Positions 1 through 9,498 are shown, numbered from the stretch's first letter. The stretch: 64,000 bases of DNA from Pararhizobium qamdonense (GCF_029277445.1 NZ_CP119566.1:1147001-1211000); one strand, 5' to 3'. Notes: generated by a model not told the origin, from the sequence alone. Numbers and translations: made by a program.

Positions 1-1
1 G

Positions 2-1189
2 CAATGGACCTCGCCCGAGCCGCGCAAGGAGTATGATGTCATCATCATCGGCGCCGGCGGTCATGGCCTGGGCACGGCCTATTACCTTGCCAAGGAACAT
101 GGCATCACCAATATCGCGGTGCTGGAAAAAGGCTGGCTCGGCGGCGGCAATACCGGCCGCAACACCACCATCATCCGCTCCAACTATCTTTATGACGAGA
201 GCGCGGGGATCTATGATCACGCGCTGAAGCTCTGGGATGGGCTCAGCCAGGATCTCAACTACAACGTCATGTATTCGGCGCGCGGCGTGATGATGCTGTC
301 GCACAACATCCACGACCAGCAGGTGTTCAAGCGGCATATTCATGCCAACCGCCTGAACGGCATCGACAATGAATGGCTGACGCCGGAGCAGGCGCAGGAA
401 TTCTGCCCGCCGCTCGATATTTCCCGCAACGCCCGTTATCCGATCAATGGCGCCGCCCTGCAGCGCCGCGGCGGCACGGCACGTCACGATGCCGTTGCCT
501 GGGGCTATGCCCGTGCGGCCGCCGATCGCGGTGTTCATATCATCCAGAACTGTGAAGTCACCGGTATCCGCCGCAACCCGGACGGTTCCGTTGCCGGTGT
601 CGATACCAATCGCGGCCAGATCAATGCCAAGAAGGTCGGCGTCGTCGCCGCCGGTCACACCTCGGTTCTGATGGAAATGGCCGGCGTGCGCATGCCGCTG
701 GTCAGCTATCCGCTGCAGGCCTTGGTGTCCGAGCCGGTCAAGCCGATCTTCCCCTGCGTTGTCATGTCCAACACCGTGCACGCCTATATCTCGCAGTCCG
801 ACAAGGGCGAACTCGTCATCGGCGCCGGGACCGACCAGTATTCCTCCTATTCGCAGACCGGCGGCCTGCAGATCATCACCCATACGCTGGATGCGATCTG
901 CGAGCTGTTTCCGATCTTCCGCCGGATGAAGATGATGCGCTCCTGGGGCGGTATCGTCGATGTGACGCCGGATCGCTCGCCGATCCTCGCCAAAACCCCG
1001 GTTTCCGGTCTCTATGTCAACTGTGGCTGGGGAACCGGCGGCTTCAAGGCGACGCCGGGCTCGGCCAATGTCTTTGCCCACACCATCGCCAACGACGCGC
1101 CGCACAGGATCAACGCGCCGTTCACGCTGGAACGCTTCCGCTCAGGCCGCCTGATCGATGAAGCGGCCGCCGCCGCCGTTGCGCATTAA
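2..1189 (+). CDS. soxB: Sarcosine oxidase subunit beta (5'-truncated by window)
   Basis: Beta subunit of heterotetrameric sarcosine oxidase, which oxidatively demethylates sarcosine to glycine; this subunit carries the amine-oxidising flavin site. The frame is open from base 2, so the start lies before the window. A Rossmann dinucleotide-binding motif (DVIIIGAGGHGLGTAYY) sits at the extreme left, followed by a DAO-type FAD oxidoreductase fold and a C-terminal GWGTGGFKATPGS segment typical of SoxB. soxD, soxA and soxG follow on the same strand with gaps or overlaps of 12 bp or less, so one transcript is likely. Only about the first dozen or two residues are missing. Confidence 0.95.
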   Translation, partial: QWTSPEPRKEYDVIIIGAGGHGLGTAYYLAKEHGITNIAVLEKGWLGGGNTGRNTTIIRSNYLYDESAGIYDHALKLWDGLSQDLNYNVMYSARGVMMLSHNIHDQQVFKRHIHANRLNGIDNEWLTPEQAQEFCPPLDISRNARYPINGAALQRRGGTARHDAVAWGYARAAADRGVHIIQNCEVTGIRRNPDGSVAGVDTNRGQINAKKVGVVAAGHTSVLMEMAGVRMPLVSYPLQALVSEPVKPIFPCVVMSNTVHAYISQSDKGELVIGAGTDQYSSYSQTGGLQIITHTLDAICELFPIFRRMKMMRSWGGIVDVTPDRSPILAKTPVSGLYVNCGWGTGGFKATPGSANVFAHTIANDAPHRINAPFTLERFRSGRLIDEAAAAAVAH

Positions 1190-1201
1190 GGGGAAAACAC
1201 C

Positions 1202-1546
1202 ATGCTTTTGATCTACTGCCCCTATTGTGAGGAAGAGCGTTCCGAGCTCGAATTCCGCCAGGCCGGCGACGCGCATATCGCGCGTCCGACCGATATGACC
1301 GATATGACCGACGAGGATTTCGAGGCGTTCTTCTTCCTGCGCGACAACGTTAAGGGTCTCACCTTCGAGCGCTGGCGCCACCTCAACGGCTGTGGCCGGT
1401 TCTTCAATGCGGCCCGCGATACCGTCAGCGACAAGTTCCTGACGACCTACAAGGCCGGCTTGCCGAGACCCGATCTTGGCACATTGCGCCCGGCAACCGA
1501 AGTCACAGTCGAAACCTATGAAGCTACGGAGTCGGATGCTAAATGA
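1202..1546 (+). CDS. soxD: Sarcosine oxidase subunit delta
   Basis: Small zinc-binding subunit of heterotetrameric sarcosine oxidase, 114 residues, near the usual length. The N-terminus reads LLIYCPYCEEERSELEF: the CPYC pair (Cys6, Cys9) and a following His are the zinc ligands known for SoxD. It begins 12 bp after soxB behind AAGGGGAAAACACC, an acceptable ribosome-binding site, and its last four bases (ATGA) overlap the soxA start, which indicates translational coupling. The subunit is structural and has no catalytic flavin. Confidence 0.95.
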   Translation: MLLIYCPYCEEERSELEFRQAGDAHIARPTDMTDMTDEDFEAFFFLRDNVKGLTFERWRHLNGCGRFFNAARDTVSDKFLTTYKAGLPRPDLGTLRPATEVTVETYEATESDAK

Positions 1547-4536
1547 GCGGCGCCAATCGTATCCCCGGTGCAGGCCGTCTCACCCCTGCAAAAACCGCCC
1601 GTTTCTTCTTCGATGGCAAGAGCTATGCAGCCCTTGAGGGCGACACGGTCGCGTCCGCGCTCCTGGCCAATGGCGTGCATCTCGTCGGCCGCTCGTTCAA
1701 GTATCACCGGCCGCGCGGCATCGTGTCGGCGGGTGCGGAAGAGCCGAACGCCCTGATCGGCGTCGAGCGGGATGCTGCCCGCAAGCAGCCGAACGTGCGC
1801 GCCACCGTGCAGGATGTCTTTGATGGCATGAAGGTGATCTCGCAGAACCGCTGGCCGTCGCTCGCCTTTGATGTCGGTGCTGTTAACAATATCCTGGCGC
1901 CCTTCTTTGCCGCCGGTTTCTACTACAAGACCTTCATGTGGCCGAAGCAGGCCTGGAAGCATGTCTACGAGCCGCAGATCCGCGCGGCCGCCGGTCTCGG
2001 CGTTTCGCCGACCGAGGACGATACCGATCATTATGCCAGCCGCTACGCCCATTGCGACGTGCTGGTGATCGGCGCCGGCGTTGCCGGTCTTTCGGCAGCG
2101 CTTGCCGCCGCCAAGACCGGCGCCCGCGTCATCATCTGCGACGAACAGCCGGAAGTCGGCGGCGCGCTGCATTACGATAAGAGCGTCACCATTGACGGGC
2201 TGGATGGTTTCACCTGGGCACAGGCGACGGCCGCCAACCTGGCGAAGATGGACAATGTCACCGTGCTGCCGCGCACGACGGCCTTCGGCTACTACGCCCA
2301 GAATTTCGTCGGCCTCAACGAGCGCGTGACGGAGCATCTGGCAAAGCCCGACAAGAGGCTGCCGCGCGAGCGCCTCTGGCAGGTCCGCGCCAAGCGCGTC
2401 ATCATCGCCACCGGCGCGATCGAACGGCATATGGTGTTTGCCAATAACGACCGCCCCGGCATCATGCTGGCCTCGGCCGCGCGCACCTTCCTCAATCATT
2501 TCGGCGTCGCCGTCGGCAAGAAGGTGGGCGTCTACACCGCCAACGATTCAGCCTACGAGGCCGCCTTCGACCTGAAGCGTGCCGGCATCACCATCGCTGC
2601 CATCGTCGATAGCCGCGAGCAGCCAGGCGAAGCCGTGCTTGCAGAAGCCCGGTCTCTCGGCATCGAGGTCCTTACTGGGCACGGTGTCGTCGATACCGGC
2701 GGCAAGCTTCGGGTTTCGTCCATGTCGGTTGCCCGCAATGGCGGCGGCTCAGCCCGCAAGATCGCCGTCGATGCGCTGCTCGTATCGGCCGGATGGACGC
2801 CGTCGGTGCACATGTTCTCGCAGTCGCGCGGCAAGGTGGCCTACGACTTCGAAAGCCAGCGCTTCCTGCCCGGCACCTATGCGCAGGATTGCCTTTCCGT
2901 CGGCGCCTGCAATGGCACCAACGACCTGCAGGCCACCATCGAGGAATCGCTGGCCGCCGGCGAGCTGATGTCGAACGCATCGGGCTTTACCGCCGCAGAC
3001 AAGCTGGAGCTTCAGGGCGTAAACGCCTTTGCCTGGACCGGCGGCATGGCGGGTGCGGCCGAAGGTGCGGGGCCTGACACGACGGTCAAGGCCTTCATCG
3101 ACTTCCAGAACGATGTCTGTGCCAAGGATATCCGTCTTGCGGTGCGCGAAGGCATGCACTCGATCGAGCATATCAAGCGCTTCACCACCAATGGCATGGC
3201 AACCGACCAGGGCAAGCTGTCCAACATCCACGGCCTTGCCATCGCCGCCGAAACGCTTGGCCGCGAAATCCCCAAGGTCGGCCTCACCACCTTCCGTGCG
3301 CCCTATACGCCGGTGACTTTCGGCACGCTGATCAACCATTCGCGCGGCGAACTGTTCGACCCGACCCGCAAGACGCCGATGCATGCGCTGGAAGAAGCTG
3401 AAGGTGCGGTGTTTGAGGATGTCGGCCAGTGGAAGCGCGCCTGGTATTATCCGCGCGCCGGCGAGGACATGCATCAGGCCGTCAACCGCGAGTGCAAGAC
3501 CGTGCGTGACGTTGCCGGCATCTTCGATGCCTCGACGCTCGGCAAGATCGAGGTGGTCGGCCCGGATGCGGCGCAGTTCCTCAATCTCATCTACACCAAC
3601 AGCTGGGATACGCTGAAGCCCGGCCGCTGCCGCTACGGCATCATGCTGCGCGAAGACGGTTTTGTCTATGACGACGGCGTTGTCGGGCGCATGGCGGAAG
3701 ATCGCTTCCATGTGACGACGACGACGGGCGGCGCTGCCCGTGTCATGAACCATATGGAAGATTATCTGCAGACAGAGTTTCCGCATCTGAACGTCTGGCT
3801 GACCTCTGCCACGGAGCAGTGGGCCGTCATCGCGGTTCAGGGACCCAAGGCCCGCGAGATCATCGCGCCGCTGGTGGAGGAGATCGACCTGTCGAACGAA
3901 GCCTTCCCGCACATGAGCGTTCGCGAAGGCAAAATCTGCGGCGTGCCGACACGGCTGTTTCGCATGTCGTTCACCGGCGAAACCGGCTTCGAGGTCAACG
4001 TCCCCGCCGATTTCGGCCCGGCCGTCTGGGCTGCGATCTATGAACGTGCGCAAGCGCTCGGCGCCTGTGCCTACGGGACCGAGGCGATGCATATCCTGCG
4101 CGCGGAAAAGGGCTACATCATCGTCGGTCAGGACACCGATGGCACCGTGACCCCGGACGATGCATCGCTCGGCTGGGCCGTGGGCAAGAAGAAGACGGAT
4201 TTCGTCGGCATCCGCGGCCTGCGCCGCCCCGACCTGGTCGCCGATGGCCGCAAGCAGCTTGTCGGACTTTTGACCAAGGATCCCAACGTCGTGCTGGAAG
4301 AGGGCGCGCAGATCGTTGCCGATCCCAACCAGCCGCTGCCGATGACGATGATCGGGCATGTGACCTCGGCCTATTGGTCCGAAAATTGCGGCCGTTCGAT
4401 CGCACTGGCACTGGTTGCCGGCGGCAAGGCGAAGATCGGCCAGACGCTCTATGTGCCGATGCCCGACAAGACGATCGCCGTCGAGGTGAGCGACATGGTG
4501 TTCTTTGACAAGGAAGGAGGCCGCATCAATGGCTGA
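1543..4536 (+). CDS. soxA: Sarcosine oxidase subunit alpha
   Basis: Large subunit (997 residues) of heterotetrameric sarcosine oxidase. Domains in order: an N-terminal ferredoxin-like Fer2_4 region (about 15-100, including RSFKYHRPRGI), an FAD/NAD-binding region with VLVIGAGVAGLSAALAA near residue 175, and a C-terminal aminomethyltransferase (GCV_T-like) folate-binding domain from about residue 605 to the end. The last domain passes the one-carbon unit to tetrahydrofolate, giving 5,10-methylene-THF. The start overlaps the soxD stop as ATGA, and the end overlaps soxG by 8 bp. Length and domain order are normal for the family. Confidence 0.97.
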   Translation: MSGANRIPGAGRLTPAKTARFFFDGKSYAALEGDTVASALLANGVHLVGRSFKYHRPRGIVSAGAEEPNALIGVERDAARKQPNVRATVQDVFDGMKVISQNRWPSLAFDVGAVNNILAPFFAAGFYYKTFMWPKQAWKHVYEPQIRAAAGLGVSPTEDDTDHYASRYAHCDVLVIGAGVAGLSAALAAAKTGARVIICDEQPEVGGALHYDKSVTIDGLDGFTWAQATAANLAKMDNVTVLPRTTAFGYYAQNFVGLNERVTEHLAKPDKRLPRERLWQVRAKRVIIATGAIERHMVFANNDRPGIMLASAARTFLNHFGVAVGKKVGVYTANDSAYEAAFDLKRAGITIAAIVDSREQPGEAVLAEARSLGIEVLTGHGVVDTGGKLRVSSMSVARNGGGSARKIAVDALLVSAGWTPSVHMFSQSRGKVAYDFESQRFLPGTYAQDCLSVGACNGTNDLQATIEESLAAGELMSNASGFTAADKLELQGVNAFAWTGGMAGAAEGAGPDTTVKAFIDFQNDVCAKDIRLAVREGMHSIEHIKRFTTNGMATDQGKLSNIHGLAIAAETLGREIPKVGLTTFRAPYTPVTFGTLINHSRGELFDPTRKTPMHALEEAEGAVFEDVGQWKRAWYYPRAGEDMHQAVNRECKTVRDVAGIFDASTLGKIEVVGPDAAQFLNLIYTNSWDTLKPGRCRYGIMLREDGFVYDDGVVGRMAEDRFHVTTTTGGAARVMNHMEDYLQTEFPHLNVWLTSATEQWAVIAVQGPKAREIIAPLVEEIDLSNEAFPHMSVREGKICGVPTRLFRMSFTGETGFEVNVPADFGPAVWAAIYERAQALGACAYGTEAMHILRAEKGYIIVGQDTDGTVTPDDASLGWAVGKKKTDFVGIRGLRRPDLVADGRKQLVGLLTKDPNVVLEEGAQIVADPNQPLPMTMIGHVTSAYWSENCGRSIALALVAGGKAKIGQTLYVPMPDKTIAVEVSDMVFFDKEGGRING

Positions 4537-5101
4537 TCTGATTGGGGCCAATGTGGCATCTGTTGCATCCCGCACCCTGCCGTTTGCAGGCTTTCATGGC
4601 GGCTCTGGTGCTGCCGCGCTTTCGGTGGCAGCACCCGCAACCCGGATTTCGCTGCGGGCAAAGCCCGATGCCGTCACCGCACTCTCCGGTGCGCTCGGAC
4701 TGCCGCTGCCGGTCAAGGCCAAGACCTCGGTATCGTCGAATGGCCGCCATGCGCTCTGGCTCGGGCCGGACGAATGGCTCGTCGTCGACGAGAACGGGGC
4801 CGACCTGATGGCGGCTGTCACTTCAAGCAACGTGATGCATTCGGCAACGGATATTTCCCACCGCAACACGGCTGTCATCGTCAAGGGCCGTGGTGCCGCA
4901 GTGGCAATCAATGGCGGCTGCCCGCAGGACCTGTCGCTGACAGCCTTCCCGGTCGGCGCTTGCTCGCGCACGGTCCTGGCCAAGGCCGAAATCGTGCTCC
5001 TGCGCACTGCCGAGGACACATTCCGGGTCGAATGCTGGCGGTCGTTTGCGCCTTATGTCTCGACGCTGCTTGCTGAAGCTGCAGAGGATGCGGGGAACTG
5101 A
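4529..5101 (+). CDS. soxG: Sarcosine oxidase subunit gamma
   Basis: Gamma subunit of heterotetrameric sarcosine oxidase, 190 residues from the chosen ATG. That ATG follows AAGGAGG by about 8 bases and lies inside the 3' end of soxA. An in-frame TTG eight codons upstream was rejected because it would sit before the ribosome-binding site. The sequence has the SoxG features LWLGPDEWLVVDE and TDISHRNTAVIVKG, and resembles the GcvT/YgfZ fold. It is the last gene of soxBDAG; a palindromic repeat region follows. Confidence 0.93.
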   Translation: MADLIGANVASVASRTLPFAGFHGGSGAAALSVAAPATRISLRAKPDAVTALSGALGLPLPVKAKTSVSSNGRHALWLGPDEWLVVDENGADLMAAVTSSNVMHSATDISHRNTAVIVKGRGAAVAINGGCPQDLSLTAFPVGACSRTVLAKAEIVLLRTAEDTFRVECWRSFAPYVSTLLAEAAEDAGN

Positions 5102-5149
5102 CGGCGGTTTACGCCGCGCTGATCAGCCAATACATTCGGTAGAACCGGC

Positions 5150-5290
5150 ATCCTCCCTCTTCTCCCCAGCGGGGAGAAGGTGGCCCGCAGGGCCGGATGA
5201 GGGGGCGGTTCGCCCCGAACTCGCGGAAACACCCCCTCATCGCCTCGCATGCGCTCGGCACTTCTCCCCGCTGGGGAGAAGGGGGAAGTC
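5150..5290. repeat. Pair of inverted palindromic intergenic repeats
   Basis: Non-coding spacer between soxG and the convergent MaoC gene. It holds a palindromic core TCTCCCCAGCGGGGAGA (5161-5177) followed by AAGGTGGCCCGCAGGGCC and GGATGAGGGGG. An inverted, diverged copy (CCCCCTCATCG ... CTTCTCCCCGCTGGGGAGAAG) occupies about 5231-5284. The same unit recurs at about 8057-8102 and 8182-8233. This is the type of short mosaic palindrome spread through intergenic spaces of Rhizobiaceae (RIME-like); the family name is inferred from pattern only. Confidence 0.75.
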
Positions 5291-5382
5291 CCTCTCAGGC
5301 TCCCTCATTTCATACGCAGTCACCCGACTGGAGACCGGATAGCCTTGCCGGAGACCGGAGAGGAACCAAGCGACCTTCTGCA

Positions 5383-5871
5383 TCACGCATCCTCCGGCCG
5401 GTCCTTCGGGTCGAACTGGATGATCGTCAGCCAGGTGGCGGTGAGGGCCGGTTTGCGTTCGTCTTCGATATCGACGGTGACCTCGTAGGTGACCATCAGC
5501 ATGCCGGCGCCGCGGAAGCGGGCTTCGGCCATGGTGAAGTGGCCGCGCACCCTGGCGCCGCTTTTCACCGGCGTCATGAAGCGCACCTTGTCGAAACCGT
5601 AATTGATGCCCATCGTCTGTTCGCGGATGCGCGGCAGGCAATTGTAGTTCATCGCCGAGAGCAGCGAGAGCGACAGGAAACCATGGGCGATCGTGCCGCC
5701 GAAGGGGGTTTCGGCGGCGGCGCGAACCGGGTCGGTGTGGATGAACTGGTGGTCGTCGGTGGCGCCTGCAAATTTGTCGATGGTCTCTTGCGAGACGGTG
5801 ATCCAGTCGGAGGTACCGACCTCGGTGCCCACCAGGTTCTTGACGTCAGATAGCGAAATTTCCTGCGGCAT
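5383..5871 (-). CDS. MaoC family dehydratase (NodN-like)
   Basis: Single hot-dog-fold protein of 162 residues, similar in size to (R)-specific enoyl-CoA hydratases and to NodN. The signature hydratase stretch ATDDHQFIHTDP (Asp and His are the expected catalytic pair) is followed by FGGTIAHGFLSLSL, typical of MaoC proteins. The likely reaction is hydration/dehydration of an acyl-CoA thioester in the cytoplasm; the real substrate cannot be read from the sequence. It stands alone, 80 bp from the glgX stop, on the same strand as glgX but without an obvious functional link. Confidence 0.88.
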   Translation of the reverse strand: MPQEISLSDVKNLVGTEVGTSDWITVSQETIDKFAGATDDHQFIHTDPVRAAAETPFGGTIAHGFLSLSLLSAMNYNCLPRIREQTMGINYGFDKVRFMTPVKSGARVRGHFTMAEARFRGAGMLMVTYEVTVDIEDERKPALTATWLTIIQFDPKDRPEDA

Positions 5872-5952
5872 TCTCTTTTCCGATCAAAAACATCCCCCGT
5901 TTCTCTATATGCCGCTCATGCGAAAAACGGCAATCGGGGGGAGCCGTCATGC

Positions 5953-7923
5953 TCATAAAATCTCGACGTGGAACCCGACACTTCGCGCCGCCACCCGGCC
6001 GATGCCGGCATTGGCCGACGGCAAAAGGCTCTGCCAGCCCGACCCCGGCCGGACCGGGAGCTGGATCGCATGCGGGGCATGGCTGCGGTTGATGGCGATG
6101 GCAAGCCGGGTGCGCCTGCCTTGCACGGCGTCGCCGGTTGAAAGCAGCATGACCAGGTGATCGGCCACAGCGCTTTCCCAATCGGCCGTTGTCATCGGCT
6201 GGCCATCGAACCGCAGCCACTCGACATCGCCGTTTCCGCTGAAGAAAGCGGTATCATGAAAGACATCGAAGCGGGCGCGGATCTGCGCCAGCGTGGCCGT
6301 GTGCCCAATCAGCGTGTCGTCCAGTGTCGTCCAGTCGATCCAGGTGATGGCATTGTCCTGGCAATAGGCATTGTTGTTACCGCGCTGGCTGCGGCCGCCT
6401 TCGTCACCGGCCGTCAGCATGATCGCGCCGCGCGTCGCAAACAGGGTCGATAGCAGCGCCATGACGTCGCGGCGGCGGAAGGCGATAACCTCCGGATCGT
6501 TCGTTGCGCCTTCAACGCCGTTGTTCCAGGAGTGATTGTCGTTATGGCCGTCGCGATTGTCCTCGCCATTGGCTTCATTGTGCTTGCCGGCATAGGAGAC
6601 GAGATCCATCAGCGTGAAGCCGTCATGGGCGGCGATAAAATTGACGCTGCGGGTCTGTTCGCCGTTGTTGCGGGAAAAGATATTGGATGAACCCGCAAGG
6701 GCCGTCGCCAGCTCGCCGATCGTATGGCTATCGCCGCGCCAGGTGCGGCGCAGGTCGTCGCGGGCGCGGTCGTTCCATTCGAGAAATGGGGCCGGAAAAT
6801 TGCCGAGCTGGTAGCCGCCGGGGCCGATATCCCAGGGCTCGGCAATCAGCACGCGGTCCTTGAGCACCGGATCGGTGCGCATTTCGGTCAAAAGTGCGGC
6901 ATCGCTGCTGAAGCCATTCATGTCGCGGCCAAGGATCGAGCCGAGATCGAAGCGGAAACCGTCGATGCCTGCGGACAGAACGAAATGGCGCAGGCTGTCG
7001 AGGATCAACGTTCGCACCACCGGATGATCGCAGGCAATGGTGTTGCCGCAGCCGGTGTCGTTGATGAGTTCGCCCGGCCGGTCCGTGGCGTGGCGATAGT
7101 AGACATGGTTGTCGAGGCCGCGCATGGAGAGCGTCGCGCCGAAGCGGTCGCTTTCGCCGGAATGGTTGAAGACCAGGTCGAGAATGGTGCCGATGCCTGC
7201 GGCATGAAGGGCTGCAACGGTTTCGCGCAATTCGGTCATGCCGCCCGGCACCAGGCGCGGATCGAGCGCCATGAAGGCGATGGGGTTATAGCCCCAGCCG
7301 TTGGTTAGCTTGAGCGGCGGCAAATGGCGCTCGTCGATCCAGGCCGTCACCGGCATCAGCTCGATGGCCGAGACGCCGATCCGCTGCAGATGGGCGATGA
7401 CGGCGGGATGGGCAAGCGCTGCAACGGTGCCGCGCTGGTGTTCCGGCACGTCTGGGTGCAGCATGGTGAAGGGGCGCACGGCAATTTCGTAGATCAGACC
7501 GCCGGTTTCAAACACCGGCGCTTGCTGCGGCGCGTTCTGTGGCGCGGTCACGATTGCCTTCGGCACCAGATCGGCGGTGTCGTCGCCGAAGGCCGACAGG
7601 CGGGGATCGTAATGGAAGGGCCGGTCGAGTTCGCGGGCATAGGGATCGACCAGAAGCTTGGCGGGGTCGAACCAGAGGCCGTTATCCGGGTCGTAGTTTC
7701 CCGATGCGCGAAAACCGTAGCGGGTTCCGGCGGGGGCGTCGGCAAGGGTGAGGCTATATAGATCGTCCTCGCCACGCTGCATCGGCAGCCGGCGCAGTTC
7801 GCGATCACCGGTTTCGTCATAAAGGCAGAGGTCGATGCCGGACGCCGTGCTTGAGCGGACCAAAAACGTCGTGCTGCTGCCGGTGAGTGTGGCGCCAAGG
7901 GAAGAGACGGACGGGTTCGGCAT
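5953..7923 (-). CDS. glgX: Glycogen debranching enzyme GlgX
   Basis: GH13 enzyme of 656 residues that hydrolyses alpha-1,6 branches of phosphorylase-limit glycogen. An N-terminal CBM48-like region (about 10-125) precedes the catalytic barrel. Visible catalytic landmarks are DGFRFDLG (nucleophile Asp near residue 326), LIAEPWD (acid/base Glu near 362) and FIAAHDGFTLMDLVSY (transition-state Asp). The length matches GlgX. In related rhizobia glgX closes the glg cluster directly after pgm; here it is cut off from pgm by about 1.8 kb holding a plus-strand aldo/keto reductase, a small gene and repeats, so it probably has its own promoter. Confidence 0.95.
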   Translation of the reverse strand: MPNPSVSSLGATLTGSSTTFLVRSSTASGIDLCLYDETGDRELRRLPMQRGEDDLYSLTLADAPAGTRYGFRASGNYDPDNGLWFDPAKLLVDPYARELDRPFHYDPRLSAFGDDTADLVPKAIVTAPQNAPQQAPVFETGGLIYEIAVRPFTMLHPDVPEHQRGTVAALAHPAVIAHLQRIGVSAIELMPVTAWIDERHLPPLKLTNGWGYNPIAFMALDPRLVPGGMTELRETVAALHAAGIGTILDLVFNHSGESDRFGATLSMRGLDNHVYYRHATDRPGELINDTGCGNTIACDHPVVRTLILDSLRHFVLSAGIDGFRFDLGSILGRDMNGFSSDAALLTEMRTDPVLKDRVLIAEPWDIGPGGYQLGNFPAPFLEWNDRARDDLRRTWRGDSHTIGELATALAGSSNIFSRNNGEQTRSVNFIAAHDGFTLMDLVSYAGKHNEANGEDNRDGHNDNHSWNNGVEGATNDPEVIAFRRRDVMALLSTLFATRGAIMLTAGDEGGRSQRGNNNAYCQDNAITWIDWTTLDDTLIGHTATLAQIRARFDVFHDTAFFSGNGDVEWLRFDGQPMTTADWESAVADHLVMLLSTGDAVQGRRTRLAIAINRSHAPHAIQLPVRPGSGWQSLLPSANAGIGRVAARSVGFHVEIL

Positions 7924-8034
7924 CGGGGATCACCTTGGGATGACGCGGGGCGGATGGCGGTTTGTACCGGCTTGGTTTGACAGTGATTTGTCGCTGCTTT
8001 GGCAAATGTTGCAAGCGCTATGTTTCACCCTCCC

Positions 8035-8110
8035 CTTGAGGGGAGGTAGCACTCCCCTTCTCCCCAGCGGGGAGAAGGTGCCCGAAGGGCGGATGAGGGG
8101 GCGGTCCGGC
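8035..8110. repeat. Palindromic intergenic repeat copy
   Basis: Core TTCTCCCCAGCGGGGAGAAG at about 8058-8077, then GTGCCCGAAGGGCGGATGAGGGGGCGG. It matches the unit seen downstream of soxG with a few substitutions. It lies in the 440-base gap between the divergent glgX and aldo/keto reductase genes, in which no gene could be supported. Confidence 0.7.
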
Positions 8111-8181
8111 ATGAGCGGGGCGGTTTAAGCTGCGTTCTTTAAGCTTTAAACATTCAGGATGTCTTTGTTTGAGGTGGCTTC

Positions 8182-8236
8182 GCCCCCCTCATCCGGCCCT
8201 GCGGGCCACCTTCTCCCCGCTGGGGAGAAGAGGGAG
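8182..8236. repeat. Palindromic intergenic repeat copy (opposite orientation)
   Basis: CCCCCCTCATCCGGCCCTGC, GGGCCACC and CTTCTCCCCGCTGGGGAGAAG, the reverse-oriented form of the unit at about 8045-8102. The two copies face each other across about 80 bp, so the glgX upstream region could fold into a large hairpin. Confidence 0.7.
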
Positions 8237-8364
8237 GATGCCGTATCTTCTGCGGCCCTAAGACACGTCTGTCATGATGTTTCAGCCCAGCCGTTGTGCG
8301 GGTTTTGTCAGGGCTCTATAGATGGGCCATCCTCATTTCCATATTGCCAAGCGAGTGCCCTATC

Positions 8365-9276
8365 ATGTCATCCCGTATCAAGCTGCATCGTGACGGACCG
8401 GAATTTTCAAGGCTGGTCTGGGGGGCGTTTCGCATTGCCGACAATCCGGAGACGAGCGGGGTCGCCTCGATTGCGCGCACGGTCGATACTTGCCTGGATG
8501 CCGGGATCACCACGATCGATCATGCGGATATCTATGGCGGCTACCGTGTCGAGGCGCTGTTTGGCGAGATGCTGGCGACGCGGCCGGACTTGCGCAACCG
8601 GATCGAACTGGTGACCAAATGCGGTATCGCGCTGACCAGCGCAGCGCGGCCGGAGCATCGGGTCAAGCATTATAACAGCACGGCGGAGCATATCCGCCGC
8701 TCGCTGGAAAACTCGCTGATCAACCTGAAGACCGACCATGTCGATCTCCTTCTTTTGCACCGGCCCGATCCGCTGCTGGATGCGGGCGAGGTGGCCGGGG
8801 TACTTGAGGCGCTGGTGGCGGAGGGCAAGACGCGTGCTGTCGGCGTGTCCAACTATACGCCGTCGCAGATTGCCCTTTTGCAGTCGAAGCTCAACATTCC
8901 GCTGGTGGCAAACCAGATCGAGCTTTCGGTCAGCCATACGCAGCCTCTCATCGATGGAACGCTGGATGACTGCCAGCGCCTGGGGATCGCGCCGATGGCG
9001 TGGTCGCCGTTGGGGGGCGGGCGCCTGTTCGACAAGGAGAAAGGCAACCCTGAACTCGTCGAGCTCCTGACCCGCCTTGCGGAGAAATATGGCGTACCGG
9101 GGGCGGGCACGGTCGCGCTGGCCTGGCTGCTGCGCCTGCCGTCAAAGCCGCTGCCGATTATCGGCTCGACCGAACCGGAGCGGGTGCGCGCCCTTTCGCG
9201 CGCAGGCGAGATCATATTTGACCTGCAGGACTGGTTTCAGGTTCTGGAAGTGGCACGCGGCCGGCCGGTGGCGTAA
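8365..9276 (+). CDS. Aldo/keto reductase (YdhF-like)
   Basis: Cytoplasmic NADPH-dependent oxidoreductase of the aldo/keto reductase superfamily, 303 residues from the chosen ATG (MSSRIKLHRDGPEFSRLVWG). The N-terminal IKL..DGPEFSRLVWG pattern resembles E. coli YdhF. The catalytic tetrad is recognisable: TTIDHADIYGGY (Asp, Tyr), VTKCGI (Lys) and LLLLHRPDPL (His). The C-terminal PLPIIGSTEPERVRAL is the nucleotide-binding loop. A start 23 codons upstream is possible but adds residues not usual for the family. The gene interrupts the glgX-pgm arrangement on the opposite strand. Substrate unknown. Confidence 0.88.
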   Translation: MSSRIKLHRDGPEFSRLVWGAFRIADNPETSGVASIARTVDTCLDAGITTIDHADIYGGYRVEALFGEMLATRPDLRNRIELVTKCGIALTSAARPEHRVKHYNSTAEHIRRSLENSLINLKTDHVDLLLLHRPDPLLDAGEVAGVLEALVAEGKTRAVGVSNYTPSQIALLQSKLNIPLVANQIELSVSHTQPLIDGTLDDCQRLGIAPMAWSPLGGGRLFDKEKGNPELVELLTRLAEKYGVPGAGTVALAWLLRLPSKPLPIIGSTEPERVRALSRAGEIIFDLQDWFQVLEVARGRPVA

Positions 9277-9288
9277 CGACAGGCTGGT

Positions 9289-9498
9289 TTACCCTAAAAG
9301 CTTGACCAGCTGCCATTCGCCGTTTGCGTCTTTCTCGACGCGCTTGTTGCCACGGTAGCAGCGCAGCTTACCGGCCTGCTTGTCCATGACGAGGCGGGTC
9401 GGGGTGGATTTGGACTTGCCGTTTTCGCCAATGGCGGCGGCGAGCGCTTCCTTGAATTTCCCGGCCTTGTAGAGAGCGACGAGATCGTTGTCGGTCAT
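9289..9498 (-). CDS. Small conserved-type hypothetical protein
   Basis: Reading frame of 69 codons, convergent with the aldo/keto reductase (12 bp between stops). It starts MTDNDLVALYKAGKFKEAL and has an AAGGAA ribosome-binding site about 7 bases upstream. The product is basic and soluble, with an N-terminal helical half and a C-terminal part rich in Lys and Arg (KLRCYRGNKRVEKDANGEW), which may be a small beta hairpin. No domain was recognised and no function is proposed. Normal codon usage and a good start make it likely to be real. Confidence 0.6.
   Translation of the reverse strand: MTDNDLVALYKAGKFKEALAAAIGENGKSKSTPTRLVMDKQAGKLRCYRGNKRVEKDANGEWQLVKLLG

Noticed and set aside
1516..4575. 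Long minus-strand open frames opposite soxA (327 and 608 codons)
   Set aside because: They are antisense shadows caused by high GC at third codon positions; soxA is certain and the reverse frames have no recognisable domain or start context.
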